Assembly (NCBI GenBank): GCA_036377075.1
Contig: DASUZB010000066.1
Span: forward strand, 1-36,557
Origin: DASUZB01 sp036377075
GTDB lineage: Bacteria; Actinomycetota; CALGFH01
DNA length: 36,557 bases
Direction of reading: 5' to 3'
The notes under the pieces were generated by a model. The model did not search any database. It was not told the DNA's origin and saw only the letters and a list, made by a program, of their open reading frames with translations. The translations under genes were made by a program, and so were the position numbers. Positions 1 through 8,453 of the stretch are shown one piece after another; position 1 is the first letter of the stretch, and every line of letters begins with the position of its first letter.

Positions 1-1
1 C

Positions 2-1204
2 AGGTACGCGCGGGCGACGAGCCGGAACGCCGACCTCGCCGAGCTCGCGTGGTGGGCCCGCCGCAAGGGGATCACGGTGCTGGGGACCGGGGACTTCACC
101 CACCCGGCCTGGTTCGCGGAGCTGAAGGCGAGCCTCGCACCGGCCGAGCCCGGCCTCTTCCGGCTCCGGGACGAGCTGGACCGGGCCGTGGCCGAGCGGC
201 TTCCCTCGTCGTGCCGCGGGCCGCTGCGCTTCCTGGTCGCCACGGAGGTCTCGACGGCGTTCCACCGGGACGGGCGCGCCCGGCGCATGCACCACCTGCT
301 CTACGTGCCCGACCTGAAGGCGGCGGCGACCCTGAGCGACCGCCTCGGCCGCAGCGGGAACCTCGCCGAGGACGGGCGCCCCACCCTCGGCATCGACGCG
401 AGCGACCTGCTCGCGGCCACGCTCGACAGCGGTGACGGCAGCTACCTGGTGCCCGCGCACGTGTGGACGCCGTGGGTCGGCGTCCTGAGCGCCACCACCG
501 GGTTCGACACCATCGAGGCCTGCTACGGGGAGCTGGCGCGCCACATCTTCGCGGTCGAGACCGGGCTGTCCGCGGACCCGCCGATGAACTGGCGGGTCTC
601 GCTCCTCGACCGGTACCGGTCGGTCAGCTACTCCGACGCGCACGCCCCGTCGCGGCTCGGCCGCGAGGCGACCGAGCTCGACACCGAGCTGGACTACTTC
701 GCGATCCGCGAGACGCTGCGGACCGGGGAGGGGTTCGAGGGGACGGTGGAGTACTTCCCCGAGGAGGGCAGGTACCACCTCAGCGGGCACCGGCGCTGCG
801 GCGTCCGCCTCGAGCCGGACGAGGCGCGGCAGGCGCGCATGCGCTGCCCCGTCTGTGGCAAGCGGATGACCATGGGAGTGCTGCAGCGGGTGGAGGACCT
901 GGCCGATCGTCCGGAGGGAGCCCGTCCGGTGGGGGCGGCCGGCTGCCGCAACCTGGTCCCCTTGCCCGAGGTCGTCGCCGAGGTCGCGGGCGTCGGCCCG
1001 GCCAGCAAGACCGTGCGGCGGACCGTCGACGCCATGATCGAGCGGCTCGGTCCCGAGCTGCCCATCCTGGAGCGCCTGCCGCTGGACGCCATCGACGAGG
1101 CCGGCTTCCCCGCGGTCGCCGAGGCGATCGGGAAGGTGCGTCGCGGCCAGGTCGTCCGCACCGCCGGCTACGACGGGGAGTACGGCTCCATCCGGCTGGG
1201 TTAG
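2..1204 (+). CDS. EndoQ-like PHP-family endonuclease (5' end outside window)
   Basis: This is the 3' part of a gene whose frame is open from base 2, so the true start lies upstream. The first visible residues, RYARATSRNADL, then LGTGDFTHP, match the N-terminal PHP metal-binding region of the TIGR00375/endonuclease Q family. The catalytic histidines just before RYARAT are probably cut off. A zinc-finger-like block follows near bases 786-880 (HRRCGVRL, then CPVCGKRM and GVLQRVEDLADR). The C-terminus carries the family-typical GVGPASKTV and GYDGEYGSIRL segments. EndoQ of Thermococcales and some Bacillales nicks DNA 5' of deaminated bases such as uracil and hypoxanthine, so the inferred role is cytoplasmic DNA repair. 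The gene converges on the next one and their stop codons overlap. The family call is confident; activity in this organism is inferred. Confidence 0.85.
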   Translation, partial: RYARATSRNADLAELAWWARRKGITVLGTGDFTHPAWFAELKASLAPAEPGLFRLRDELDRAVAERLPSSCRGPLRFLVATEVSTAFHRDGRARRMHHLLYVPDLKAAATLSDRLGRSGNLAEDGRPTLGIDASDLLAATLDSGDGSYLVPAHVWTPWVGVLSATTGFDTIEACYGELARHIFAVETGLSADPPMNWRVSLLDRYRSVSYSDAHAPSRLGREATELDTELDYFAIRETLRTGEGFEGTVEYFPEEGRYHLSGHRRCGVRLEPDEARQARMRCPVCGKRMTMGVLQRVEDLADRPEGARPVGAAGCRNLVPLPEVVAEVAGVGPASKTVRRTVDAMIERLGPELPILERLPLDAIDEAGFPAVAEAIGKVRRGQVVRTAGYDGEYGSIRLG

Positions 1205-2892
1205 GGCTTGTCCTGCCGCGGCTCCGGCGGGCGGGTCCGGCGGCGGTCGCTGGCCACGGCGTGCGCCCGCTCCTTGCTGACGGGGTGGCTGGAGATGGCC
1301 TCCAGGAACGGGTCGCGGTCGAGGGCGTACAGCTCGACGTCGGTGGTGGCGACCACGGTGGCGGTCCGGGGGACGCCGTGGAGCAGGGCGATCTCGCCGA
1401 AGTAGTCGCCCGGGCCGAGGGTGGTGATGCGGTGGCCGTCGATGGCGACCTCCACCCGACCGACGGCCAGGACGTAGAAACGGTCGCCTTCCTCGCCCTG
1501 CTGGATGATGGTCGTGCCCGCCGGGGCCGGGACCGGGACCATGGCGGCGGCGAGCCGCTCGGCCACCTTGGCGGCCAGCGGGGCGAACATCGGGACGGCC
1601 CGGACCAGGGCCAGCTCGGCCTGGTGGGCGATCGCGGCCGCCTCCGCCCCGGTGAGGCGGCTCCACACGGCCACGCTGAGTACCAGCAGCAGCCCACCGG
1701 TGGCGGCCAGGGCGCCGCGCAGGCCGAGCAGGCCGATCAACGCCGGCACGGTCGCCGAGCCGAGCGCGATCGATGCCATGCTCAAGCCCTCGAGCACGCC
1801 GAACACCCTGCTCAGGGCCTGGTTGGGCGCGCTGCGCTGCAGCAGCAGGCGCCCGGCGACCCCGGTCAGGGCGTCGCCGGCACCGGCGAGCGCGACCAGG
1901 ACCGGCAGCGCCAGCCGGGCCGGGTCCAGCCCGAGCGCGCCCATCGCCAGGCCCCAGCAGGCGAAGCCGGCCACGATCGGCGCCACCAGCCGCTTGCCGA
2001 GCAGCAGGACCGTCAGCGCCGAGCCGACGATCGCCCCGGCGCCGACGGCGCTGTTGAGCAGCCCGACCCCGGAGCTGCCGAGGTCGAGGACCTCGAACGC
2101 CAGCACCACCAGCAGCACGTCCAAGGCCCCGACCATCACGTACCGGGCGCTGAGCAGGCCGACCGAGAGGCGGGGCAGCCGCTCGCGGGCCAGGGTGCCG
2201 AAGCCTTCCAGCGCGGAGCGGACCAGCTCGCCCGGCCGCCGGTCCCTTCCCACCAGGACCAGCGCCATGGCCGCCGGCAGGTCGGGCTCGACGCCGGCCC
2301 GGACCCGGACGACCAGCAGCCCCGAGCAGGCGACCAGCCCGGCCATCACGGCGAAGACGGCGCCCGGGCCGCTGAGCCCGAGCAGCAGCGCCGCCACCGC
2401 CGGACCGGCGAGGACGCTGATGCTCTCGGTCCAGCCCGAGGCCACGTTGGCCGCGGCGAGCTCGTCAGAGGTCCGCGCGAGCGACGGCAGCAGCGCGCTC
2501 TGGGCCGGACGGGTCAGGGTGATCGAGGTGGCGGCGAGTGCGGCCAGGCCGTAGACCACCGGGATGGGAGCGTCGGTGAGCAGGGCGAGCGCGGTCGCGG
2601 CCATCGCGGCGGCCTGGGCCAGGTAGCCGCCCAGCAGCACCCGCTCGCGCCGGAAGCGGTCGCCCGCCACCGCCGCCAGGGGTGCCACCAGCGCCGCCGG
2701 CACCAGCTGGACGACGGCGACCAGCCCGGTCGCGGCCGCGCCCCCGACCTGGTAGGCGAACGCCAGGATCGAGACCCAGGTCGCCCACTCGGCGACGTTG
2801 AAGCCGACGAAGGCCAGCTCGACCCGGAGCAGGCCGGGGTTTCCGGAGACGGCCCGCACGACGCCGAGCAGGCGGGAAAGGTAAGCGAGCAC
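1201..2892 (-). CDS. MFS transporter fused to a cyclic-nucleotide-binding domain
   Basis: A 563-residue protein with two parts. Residues 1 to about 415 are a run of hydrophobic helices with MFS_3/EntS-like features, including a basic cytoplasmic loop (AGDRFRRERVLLGG) after helix 2. Residues from about 425 to 550 form a cNMP-binding domain: GTTIIQQGEEGDRFYVLAVG, a conserved GD in LGPGDYFGE, and an intact phosphate-binding cassette FGEIALLHGVPRTATV. The key Glu of FGE and the Arg of PRTA, which bind cyclic phosphate in CRP- and PKA-type domains, are both present, so ligand binding is plausible. The likely role is efflux of an unknown substrate gated by cAMP or cGMP. The start is GTG at 2892 with only a weak ribosome site. 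The stop TAA overlaps the stop of the convergent upstream nuclease gene. Confidence 0.85.
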   Translation of the reverse strand: MLAYLSRLLGVVRAVSGNPGLLRVELAFVGFNVAEWATWVSILAFAYQVGGAAATGLVAVVQLVPAALVAPLAAVAGDRFRRERVLLGGYLAQAAAMAATALALLTDAPIPVVYGLAALAATSITLTRPAQSALLPSLARTSDELAAANVASGWTESISVLAGPAVAALLLGLSGPGAVFAVMAGLVACSGLLVVRVRAGVEPDLPAAMALVLVGRDRRPGELVRSALEGFGTLARERLPRLSVGLLSARYVMVGALDVLLVVLAFEVLDLGSSGVGLLNSAVGAGAIVGSALTVLLLGKRLVAPIVAGFACWGLAMGALGLDPARLALPVLVALAGAGDALTGVAGRLLLQRSAPNQALSRVFGVLEGLSMASIALGSATVPALIGLLGLRGALAATGGLLLVLSVAVWSRLTGAEAAAIAHQAELALVRAVPMFAPLAAKVAERLAAAMVPVPAPAGTTIIQQGEEGDRFYVLAVGRVEVAIDGHRITTLGPGDYFGEIALLHGVPRTATVVATTDVELYALDRDPFLEAISSHPVSKERAHAVASDRRRTRPPEPRQDKP

Positions 2893-2985
2893 CGCCGCTC
2901 ATGCTGCACGGTCGCGGGGGTCCGATCCAGTGGGCCCGCCAAGCCCGGGTCAGGTCCACCCCGGTCCCCACCGCCCCTCCCGCGG

Positions 2986-3390
2986 TCACTGGTAGCGGTG
3001 GCCGCCCAGCTTGACCCAGCCGCCCTCGTGGCCGCCGGTGGCGTGGTGGGTGTAGTGGATCACCGGGTGGCCCGGGTCCGGCTCGAACTGGCCGTGGACC
3101 ACGACCGTCCCGCCGACCGTCACCGGCACCCGCGGCGCCAGGGTCAGGTTGTGGTCCACCTCCACCACGACGCCGTCGCCGAGGTCGACCTGGAAGCGCT
3201 CGTGCGGCCCGGCGGTCCCGTTGCCGTCTGGCAGCACGGCCACGACCCGGCCGCTCACGGTCACCTCGGCCGACCGGCCCGCGCGCAGCGCGGCCAGCAG
3301 CGCGCCGTTGTCCGGCGCGGCCTCACGGCAACCGGCGAGCAGCGCCGAGGCCAGCAGCAGCGCCGTCACGGACCGGCGCCGGCGGCTCAC
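2986..3390 (-). CDS. DUF3465-like exported lipoprotein
   Basis: A 134-residue protein starting at GTG 3390, which overlaps the TGA of the preceding gene (GTGA, 4-nt overlap), so translation is probably coupled. The N-terminus (SRRRRSVTALLLASALLAGC) is a lipoprotein signal with lipobox LAGC, predicting a lipid anchor on the outer face of the membrane. The mature part has a small beta-domain ending in VDHNLTLAPRVPV, then VIHYTHHATGGHEGGWVKLGG. The His-rich THH and GGW motifs are typical of DUF3465 proteins. No biochemical function is known to me for that family. The domain resembles an OB-like fold (inference). The start is fixed by the lipoprotein signal and by coupling to the upstream gene. 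Confidence 0.75.
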   Translation of the reverse strand: MSRRRRSVTALLLASALLAGCREAAPDNGALLAALRAGRSAEVTVSGRVVAVLPDGNGTAGPHERFQVDLGDGVVVEVDHNLTLAPRVPVTVGGTVVVHGQFEPDPGHPVIHYTHHATGGHEGGWVKLGGHRYQ

Positions 3391-4979
3391 AGCCCGCTCG
3401 GGCGGATGTCGAAGTCGTCGAGGTTGGAGCGTGAGGGGTGGTCGCGACCGGCCGGGCCGGCGGCGAAGCCGCGCAGCAGGTTCAGGGTGGCCTGCCGGAC
3501 GGCGGCGGAGGTCTTCGGGCTGTTGCGGCCGGCGGCGCAGACCTGGTCGATCTGGCAGACCCAGCTCGAGGTGCCGGTGTCGACGACGCCGGCGCCGCTC
3601 GCCGCGGTGTAGTAGGTCACGTCGGAGAAGCTGTCGTGGAAGCGGCAGCGCAGCGGCGAGTGGAGGATCAGCTCGACGCCGTGCGGGATCGGGAAGCCCG
3701 GCGTCACCCGGTCGTACTCGGGCCCGACCAGGTTCGGCAGCTTCGACCCGTCGTGGAGCCCGGTGCCGTCCAGCAGCCACGAGCCGGGCTGCACGACCAC
3801 GCCGTCGGCGTGTGCCGGGTTGCACTCGTACAGCTCGCCGAGCAGGGAGCTCTCCGGCTGGCCGACGGGCGGCTCGCGCCAGTTGGTGGTGACCTCCCCG
3901 GGAGCGGTGCGCCAGGCCGGGTCGGACCTGGCCGAGTCCGGCTTGTAGTTGACCTCCTCGCGGTCGGGTCCGAGCGGCGACGGCCGCAGGCGGATGTGCC
4001 GGAAGACCGCGTTGGCGCCGAGGAACGCGAGGTTCACGCCGTGGTCGCGGGCGACCCCGGCGCCGTGGCGCATCCTGGTCGACCAGTACTCGTCGTGGTT
4101 GAGCGAGAGCAGCGCCCGGTGCCGCAGCAGCCGTTCCGGATGCTGGTGCAGGTCGACGTCGGTCCAGTAGGTGGCGTCGAGCCCGGCCTTCTCCAGCAGG
4201 CTCAACAGCGGGAGCTCGCCGGTGAGGAAGCCGCTCGCGCCGTCGCCGCCGTCGTAGGGCCGGTCGAAGGAGGCCACCCGCGAACGCGTCGCCGGTACCC
4301 CGTAGGGGCCCCAGTAGAGGTTGCGCCCGCCCCAGTCGTTGTACGCCTGCCAGGTGGTGACCCCGGCCATCACCACCAGCGGGTCGTCGCTCGACGGGTC
4401 GGTGACGGTCAACGGTACGTAGCCCTGCGCGCCGGGCGCGACGAGCTTGAGCAGGTAGGCGCCTGACGGCCAGGAGCCGTCGACCTGGAAGTGGAGCGAC
4501 GGCTTCCAGCGCGCCTCGACCAGGTTGATCCCCGGCCGCAGCGACGGCTTGGCCTGACGGCGGCCGCGGGCCCGCTGCGAACGCCACACCAGCCGGGCGC
4601 GTGCCCCGTCGTACCAGCCCATCCGGTAGGCCTCGACGCGGAAGCGCCGCGCCGTGGTCGAGACGTACAGGGTCACGGTGTCGCCGGCGGAGGCGCTGAC
4701 GTGGTCGGCGTACCCCTCGATCTCGTGGGGCGCGCCCCTGGCGGTGATGCGCCAGGCGGTCGTGCCGTGCCTGCGGTTCTCCGCCGCGACCCAGCCGGGC
4801 TCGCCAGGCGCCGGCGCCGCCGCGGCGCCGATCGTCCGCGCGCCGCCGGCCACCTGCCCGAGCCGCTGGCGCAGGCGGCCGGCCAGCCCCTGGCGGCCGG
4901 CGTCCCCCCACGCGGCCGTCGCCAGCAGGACCACCAACAGGGCTCCGATCAGGAACCGCTGCGCGCGCCGGCCTGGCAT
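3387..4979 (-). CDS. N,N-dimethylformamidase beta-subunit-like exported protein
   Basis: A 530-residue protein. I chose ATG 4979 over a longer frame to 5048 because purine-rich AGGAGG and GGGAG sequences lie just upstream and the protein then begins MPGRRAQRFLIGALLVVLL, an N-terminal signal or anchor. The body matches the DMFase beta-like C-terminal domain common in actinobacteria: an Ig-like front (residues about 70-210; YRMGWYDGARARLVW), then VVMAGVTTWQAYNDWGG, SLNHDEYWS and VTYYTAASGAGVVDTGTSSW. Known dimethylformamidase is a cytoplasmic iron amidohydrolase. This homologue is exported, so its substrate is probably different and unknown. Its stop codon overlaps the start of the lipoprotein gene downstream, which suggests the two work together outside the membrane. 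The family call is fairly sure; the reaction is not. Confidence 0.75.
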   Translation of the reverse strand: MPGRRAQRFLIGALLVVLLATAAWGDAGRQGLAGRLRQRLGQVAGGARTIGAAAAPAPGEPGWVAAENRRHGTTAWRITARGAPHEIEGYADHVSASAGDTVTLYVSTTARRFRVEAYRMGWYDGARARLVWRSQRARGRRQAKPSLRPGINLVEARWKPSLHFQVDGSWPSGAYLLKLVAPGAQGYVPLTVTDPSSDDPLVVMAGVTTWQAYNDWGGRNLYWGPYGVPATRSRVASFDRPYDGGDGASGFLTGELPLLSLLEKAGLDATYWTDVDLHQHPERLLRHRALLSLNHDEYWSTRMRHGAGVARDHGVNLAFLGANAVFRHIRLRPSPLGPDREEVNYKPDSARSDPAWRTAPGEVTTNWREPPVGQPESSLLGELYECNPAHADGVVVQPGSWLLDGTGLHDGSKLPNLVGPEYDRVTPGFPIPHGVELILHSPLRCRFHDSFSDVTYYTAASGAGVVDTGTSSWVCQIDQVCAAGRNSPKTSAAVRQATLNLLRGFAAGPAGRDHPSRSNLDDFDIRPSGL

Positions 4980-5163
4980 CAACCGCTCCCGTCCTCCTGC
5001 CCGCTGGGGAGCGCATTCTGGCACGTTTGCGAAGAGTTTACGGGGCATTCCGGGCGGCTAGCCGGACGGCAACGCCGCCAGGCCCGAGGAGGAACGGGAG
5101 GTGGCGGGGATCGGCCAGCGCCGGCACGGGCGTCCCGTCGACCAGCTGAAATGACCGCACCCG

Positions 5164-5209
5164 CCGTTTCGTTGTTTGATCTGACATAGCCTAACTTCGA
5201 GGTTTGATC
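5164..5209 (+). promoter_or_regulatory. Candidate promoter with direct repeats before the coiled-coil membrane gene
   Basis: The octamer GTTTGATC occurs twice (5174-5181 and 5202-5209), 28 bp apart, flanking a less GC-rich stretch that contains TAACTT (5192-5197), a possible -10. TTCGTT lies about 18 bp upstream as a poor -35. The second repeat sits just before the GTG start, so a bound protein could block initiation. This is a weak, pattern-based call. Confidence 0.25.
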
Positions 5210-5212
5210 GGC

Positions 5213-6796
5213 GTGGCAGATGCCGAGGCTGGTGCTGCGATGGTCGAGCAACCGGGACCCCGACCGGAGGAGGGCGCTCCCCCGGTCGGCGCGGGGGTCC
5301 CGGCCGATCCTGGGCGGCGCTTCGCCCGGCGGCGGGGACGGTGGTCGGTGAGCAAGTCGGGGCGGCCCTCCTGGTGGGAGGTCCCGCCGTACGGGTACCT
5401 GGAGATCGAGTCGCGCAACGCGCCCACCCGCCCACGCGCGCTGCGGACGCTCGCCAGGGTCGCCGCCCGGGCGGGCCTCTCCTGGAGCCCGGAGCACCCC
5501 TTGCCCGCACAGGGCTTCGTCGAGGCGCACGAGCGCGCGCGGCTGGTGTTCCACGCCCGCCGGGAGCTTCCCCGGGTGACCGCCGTGGCCAGCCAGGTGA
5601 TGGTGACCGAGAGCCGCCTGACCGAGGCGGAGGCGCTGCTCCGCCAGGCGGCGAGCGACCGCTCGGCGGCCACCGCGAGGCGTCGCGCCGCCGAGCGCGG
5701 CGGACCGGCGCCGACCGAAGAGGACGCCGCCGACGTGGCGGGAGGGCAGCCCTCGACGGCCGCCGCGCCCCGGCGCGGGCAGCCGGGCTGGCGGTACGTG
5801 CTCGGGCCGTGGTCCGAGGCGGTGGTCCTGGCGGTGGTCGGCGGCGGCGAGGGCGCCCTCGGGTACGTGGTGGGCCGCGACCTCGGCCTGGCGCCGCTGA
5901 CGCTCGCCCTGCTCACCGCCGCGGCTGCGGTCGGCTCGATCGCCGCCGCGCAGCTCACGGCACACGGCGTCGACCGGCTCGCCGTCACGCCGGACGGGTC
6001 CGACGACCCGGACCGGCGGCGCCTGCTGGACCTCACCGTGGCGGGCGCCGCGCTGGCCTGCGGCCTGACCCTCGCCGTCGCCATGGGGTACATCTCGGCG
6101 GGCGCCGGCCCGGCGGCCGTCGGCCTCGCCCTGTTCGGCCTGGCGACCGCCGTGTCGTACGCGGCCATCCCCGACCGGTCCGACACGGGTGGCTCCTCCC
6201 GGTCCCGATCGCTGGCGGCCCGGCTCCGCCGGCTGCAGGAGAACCGCCGCAGCCGGCGCCAGCTGCGGCTGGCGCAGGCGCGCGAGGCCGACGCGCAGGC
6301 GGCGGTCAACCAGCTGCGCGAGGAGCTGGCCCTGCTGGTGCCGCAGCTGTTCGCCGCCGAGCAGGCGGCGCTGCTGTTCTGGCGCTACCAGGTCGCCATC
6401 GGCGACGCCGCCCAGCACGCCTTCCAGCAGCACCTGGCCGCGTTCAGCAAGCGCCGCTCCAGGGGCGTGTGGCGGCCGATCGTGGAGTGGTGGTCGGGGA
6501 CGACGCCGGCGGCGTCCGACGACGGCGACGGGGTCAGCTTCGCCTCGGTCGGGGAGGCGCAGTCGGAGTGGGGCGACCAGGTGGCACGGGTGACGATGGC
6601 GGCCAAGCGGGTGCTGGTCCGGCGGGGGTTGCTCGACATCACCCACGGGCTGCGCCTGTCGCGCCTGCCGGGCACCCCGCCCGCCGGCCGCGACGGCCGG
6701 CCGGCCCCGAGCGACGGCGAGGCCGTCCCCGGTGACGGTGAGCGCCCGCTGGTGGCACCGCCCCCGTTCGACCCCGACCAGCCGGGCCAGCGCTGA
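5213..6796 (+). CDS. Coiled-coil membrane protein of unknown function
   Basis: A protein of about 527 residues that I do not recognise. GTG 5213 is chosen because a purine cluster (CGAGG) lies upstream. TTG 5204 and ATG 5240 are alternatives. In order: a Pro/Arg-rich N-terminus; PPYGYLEIESRNAPTRPRALRTLARVAARAGL; a helical segment rich in Ala, Glu and Arg; two hydrophobic hairpins (residues about 200-245 and 270-320, giving four membrane segments); a long charged helix (LQENRRSRRQLRLAQAREAD onward) likely to form a coiled coil; and a Pro/Asp-rich tail. The layout, with large cytoplasmic helices around a four-helix core, suggests a scaffold or mechanosensing role, but nothing identifies one. 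It is divergent from the dimethylformamidase-like gene and precedes the kinase operon by 58 bp. Codon use is normal for the window. Confidence 0.65.
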   Translation: MADAEAGAAMVEQPGPRPEEGAPPVGAGVPADPGRRFARRRGRWSVSKSGRPSWWEVPPYGYLEIESRNAPTRPRALRTLARVAARAGLSWSPEHPLPAQGFVEAHERARLVFHARRELPRVTAVASQVMVTESRLTEAEALLRQAASDRSAATARRRAAERGGPAPTEEDAADVAGGQPSTAAAPRRGQPGWRYVLGPWSEAVVLAVVGGGEGALGYVVGRDLGLAPLTLALLTAAAAVGSIAAAQLTAHGVDRLAVTPDGSDDPDRRRLLDLTVAGAALACGLTLAVAMGYISAGAGPAAVGLALFGLATAVSYAAIPDRSDTGGSSRSRSLAARLRRLQENRRSRRQLRLAQAREADAQAAVNQLREELALLVPQLFAAEQAALLFWRYQVAIGDAAQHAFQQHLAAFSKRRSRGVWRPIVEWWSGTTPAASDDGDGVSFASVGEAQSEWGDQVARVTMAAKRVLVRRGLLDITHGLRLSRLPGTPPAGRDGRPAPSDGEAVPGDGERPLVAPPPFDPDQPGQR

Positions 6797-6808
6797 CCGC
6801 GCCTCCAG

Positions 6809-6841
6809 CCCGCGGGCTCCGGTTAGGGTTAGGCCCGCGGG
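6809..6841 (+). promoter_or_regulatory. Inverted repeat enclosing TAGGGT before the FGGY kinase
   Basis: CCCGCGGGC (6809-6817) and its exact reverse complement GCCCGCGGG (6833-6841) flank a 15-base loop holding GGTTAGGGTTAGG. TAGGGT is a plausible actinobacterial -10, and each arm is nearly palindromic itself, so this may be a promoter inside an operator. It could also be a terminator hairpin for the gene ending at 6796. It ends just before the GAGGAGGT ribosome site of the kinase. Confidence 0.35.
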
Positions 6842-6854
6842 AGAGGAGGTCGCG

Positions 6855-8432
6855 GTGGCGGCGAGCGCGGACGGCTACATCCTGGCCCTCGACCTCGGCA
6901 CGTCAGGGCTGAAGCTGGCCCTCACCACGCCGAGGGGCGAGATCGTGGGGTCGGCGGCGGAGCCGTACCCGCTGCACCTGCTCGGCCACGGCGGCGCCGA
7001 GCAGGACCCCGAGGACTGGTGGCGCGCGGTCGTCCAGGGGACGCGCCGCGTCCTGGCCAGCGCCGGCGTCGACGCCGGCCGGGTGGTCGGCGTCGGCTGC
7101 AGCTCGCAATGGTCGGGAACGGTGCCGGTCGACCGTGACGGCCGGCCCCTGGCGCGGGCGCTGATCTGGATGGACTCCCGCGGCGCCGAGCAGGTCCGGC
7201 GGATCACCGGCGGGGTTCCCTCCCTGCAGGGCTACGGCCTGCGCAAGCTGGCCACCTGGATCCGGCGGACTGGCGGCGCGCCCGGCCGCTCCGGCAAGGA
7301 CACGGTCGCGCACGTCCTCTACCTGCGCGACCGGGTCGAGGAGGTCTACCGGCGCACCTACAAGTTCCTGGAGCCGCGGGACTGGATCAACCTGCGGCTG
7401 ACCGGCCGCTTCGCCACCTCGGCCGACGCGGTGACCCTGCTGTGGGCGGCCGACACGCGCGACCCGGACGCGGTGCGCTACGACCCTCGGCTGCTGCGCC
7501 TGACCGGCCTGGAGGCCGACAAGCTGCCCGAGATCGTGCCGGCCGCCACGGTCCTGGGGACGCTGCGGCCGGAGGCCGCTGCCGAGCTGGGGCTGCCGGC
7601 GGCGGCGCGGGTGGTGACCGGGGCGCCGGACATCATGGCGTCGGCCATCGGGGCCGGGACGGTGCGCGACTACGACGCCCACCTGTACGTCGGGACGTCG
7701 TCGTGGCTGGTCTGCCACGTGCCGTACAAGAAGACCGACCTGTTCCACAACATGGCCTCGCTGCCCTCGGCGATCCCGGGGCGCTACCTGCTGGCGAACG
7801 AGCAGGAGTCGGCCGGCGTGTGCCTGACCGAGCTGATCGGCAACGTGCTGTTCCCCGACGACGGGCGCGCCCCGGTGGCCGACCCGTACGCGGCGATGTT
7901 CGCCCTGGCCGAGGCCGTACCGGTGGGCAGCGACGGGTTGATCTTCGCCCCGTGGCTGAACGGGGAGCGCACCCCGGTCGACGACCGCACCGTCCGGGGC
8001 GGGTTCTTCAACCAGTCCCTCGGCGCCACCAGGGGCCACCTGGTGCGCGCGGTGCTGGAGGGGGTTGCCTACAACACCCGCTGGCTGCTCGGCTACGTCG
8101 AACGGTTCATCGAGCGCCGCGTCGAGCGGGTCACCGCCGTGGGCGGCGGCGCCCGCTCCGACCTGTGGTGCCAGGTCTACGCGGACGTGCTCGACCGGGT
8201 GGTGCTGCAGGCCCGCGACCCGGTGCTGGCGAACGCGCGCGGGGCGGCGCTGCAGGCGTCGGTGGCGCTCGGCCACCTTGGCTGGGACGAGGTCGCCGAC
8301 GCGGTCCCGATCGCCCGCACCTTCGAGCCCGATCCCACCGCCCGCCGCGTCTACGACGGGCTGTTCCCCGAGTTCGTCAACCTGTACCGCAGCACCCGCA
8401 GGATCCACGCCCGGCTGAACGCGCACCGGTGA
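6855..8432 (+). CDS. FGGY-family carbohydrate/polyol kinase (xylulokinase-like)
   Basis: A 525-residue cytoplasmic kinase. GTG 6855 is chosen for its strong GAGGAGGT site 4-5 nt upstream; the open frame extends further but overlaps the preceding gene. The N-terminal phosphate loop is LALDLGTSGLKLAL. Substrate-side motifs include the WSGTVPVDRDGRPL and LIWMDSRGAEQVR segments. GAPDIMASAIGAG carries the likely catalytic Asp. The C-terminal ATP-binding block is VGGGARSDLWCQVYADVL. Length fits xylulokinases and related FGGY enzymes (about 480-550). FGGY kinases phosphorylate sugars or polyols such as xylulose, ribulose, glycerol or erythritol. No isomerase or sugar transporter is adjacent. The next gene, 21 nt downstream, is an S1P-lyase-type enzyme, so the substrate may be an amino-polyol (inference). 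Exact specificity cannot be read from sequence. Confidence 0.88.
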   Translation: MAASADGYILALDLGTSGLKLALTTPRGEIVGSAAEPYPLHLLGHGGAEQDPEDWWRAVVQGTRRVLASAGVDAGRVVGVGCSSQWSGTVPVDRDGRPLARALIWMDSRGAEQVRRITGGVPSLQGYGLRKLATWIRRTGGAPGRSGKDTVAHVLYLRDRVEEVYRRTYKFLEPRDWINLRLTGRFATSADAVTLLWAADTRDPDAVRYDPRLLRLTGLEADKLPEIVPAATVLGTLRPEAAAELGLPAAARVVTGAPDIMASAIGAGTVRDYDAHLYVGTSSWLVCHVPYKKTDLFHNMASLPSAIPGRYLLANEQESAGVCLTELIGNVLFPDDGRAPVADPYAAMFALAEAVPVGSDGLIFAPWLNGERTPVDDRTVRGGFFNQSLGATRGHLVRAVLEGVAYNTRWLLGYVERFIERRVERVTAVGGGARSDLWCQVYADVLDRVVLQARDPVLANARGAALQASVALGHLGWDEVADAVPIARTFEPDPTARRVYDGLFPEFVNLYRSTRRIHARLNAHR

Positions 8433-8453
8433 CCGGCTTCCTGGAGGGGGTCC

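Noticed and set aside
463..3612. Very long plus-strand open frame antisense to the MFS and lipoprotein genes
   Set aside because: It is rich in Arg, Ala, Gly and Pro with no domain match, and is a shadow of real genes in other frames caused by the high GC content.
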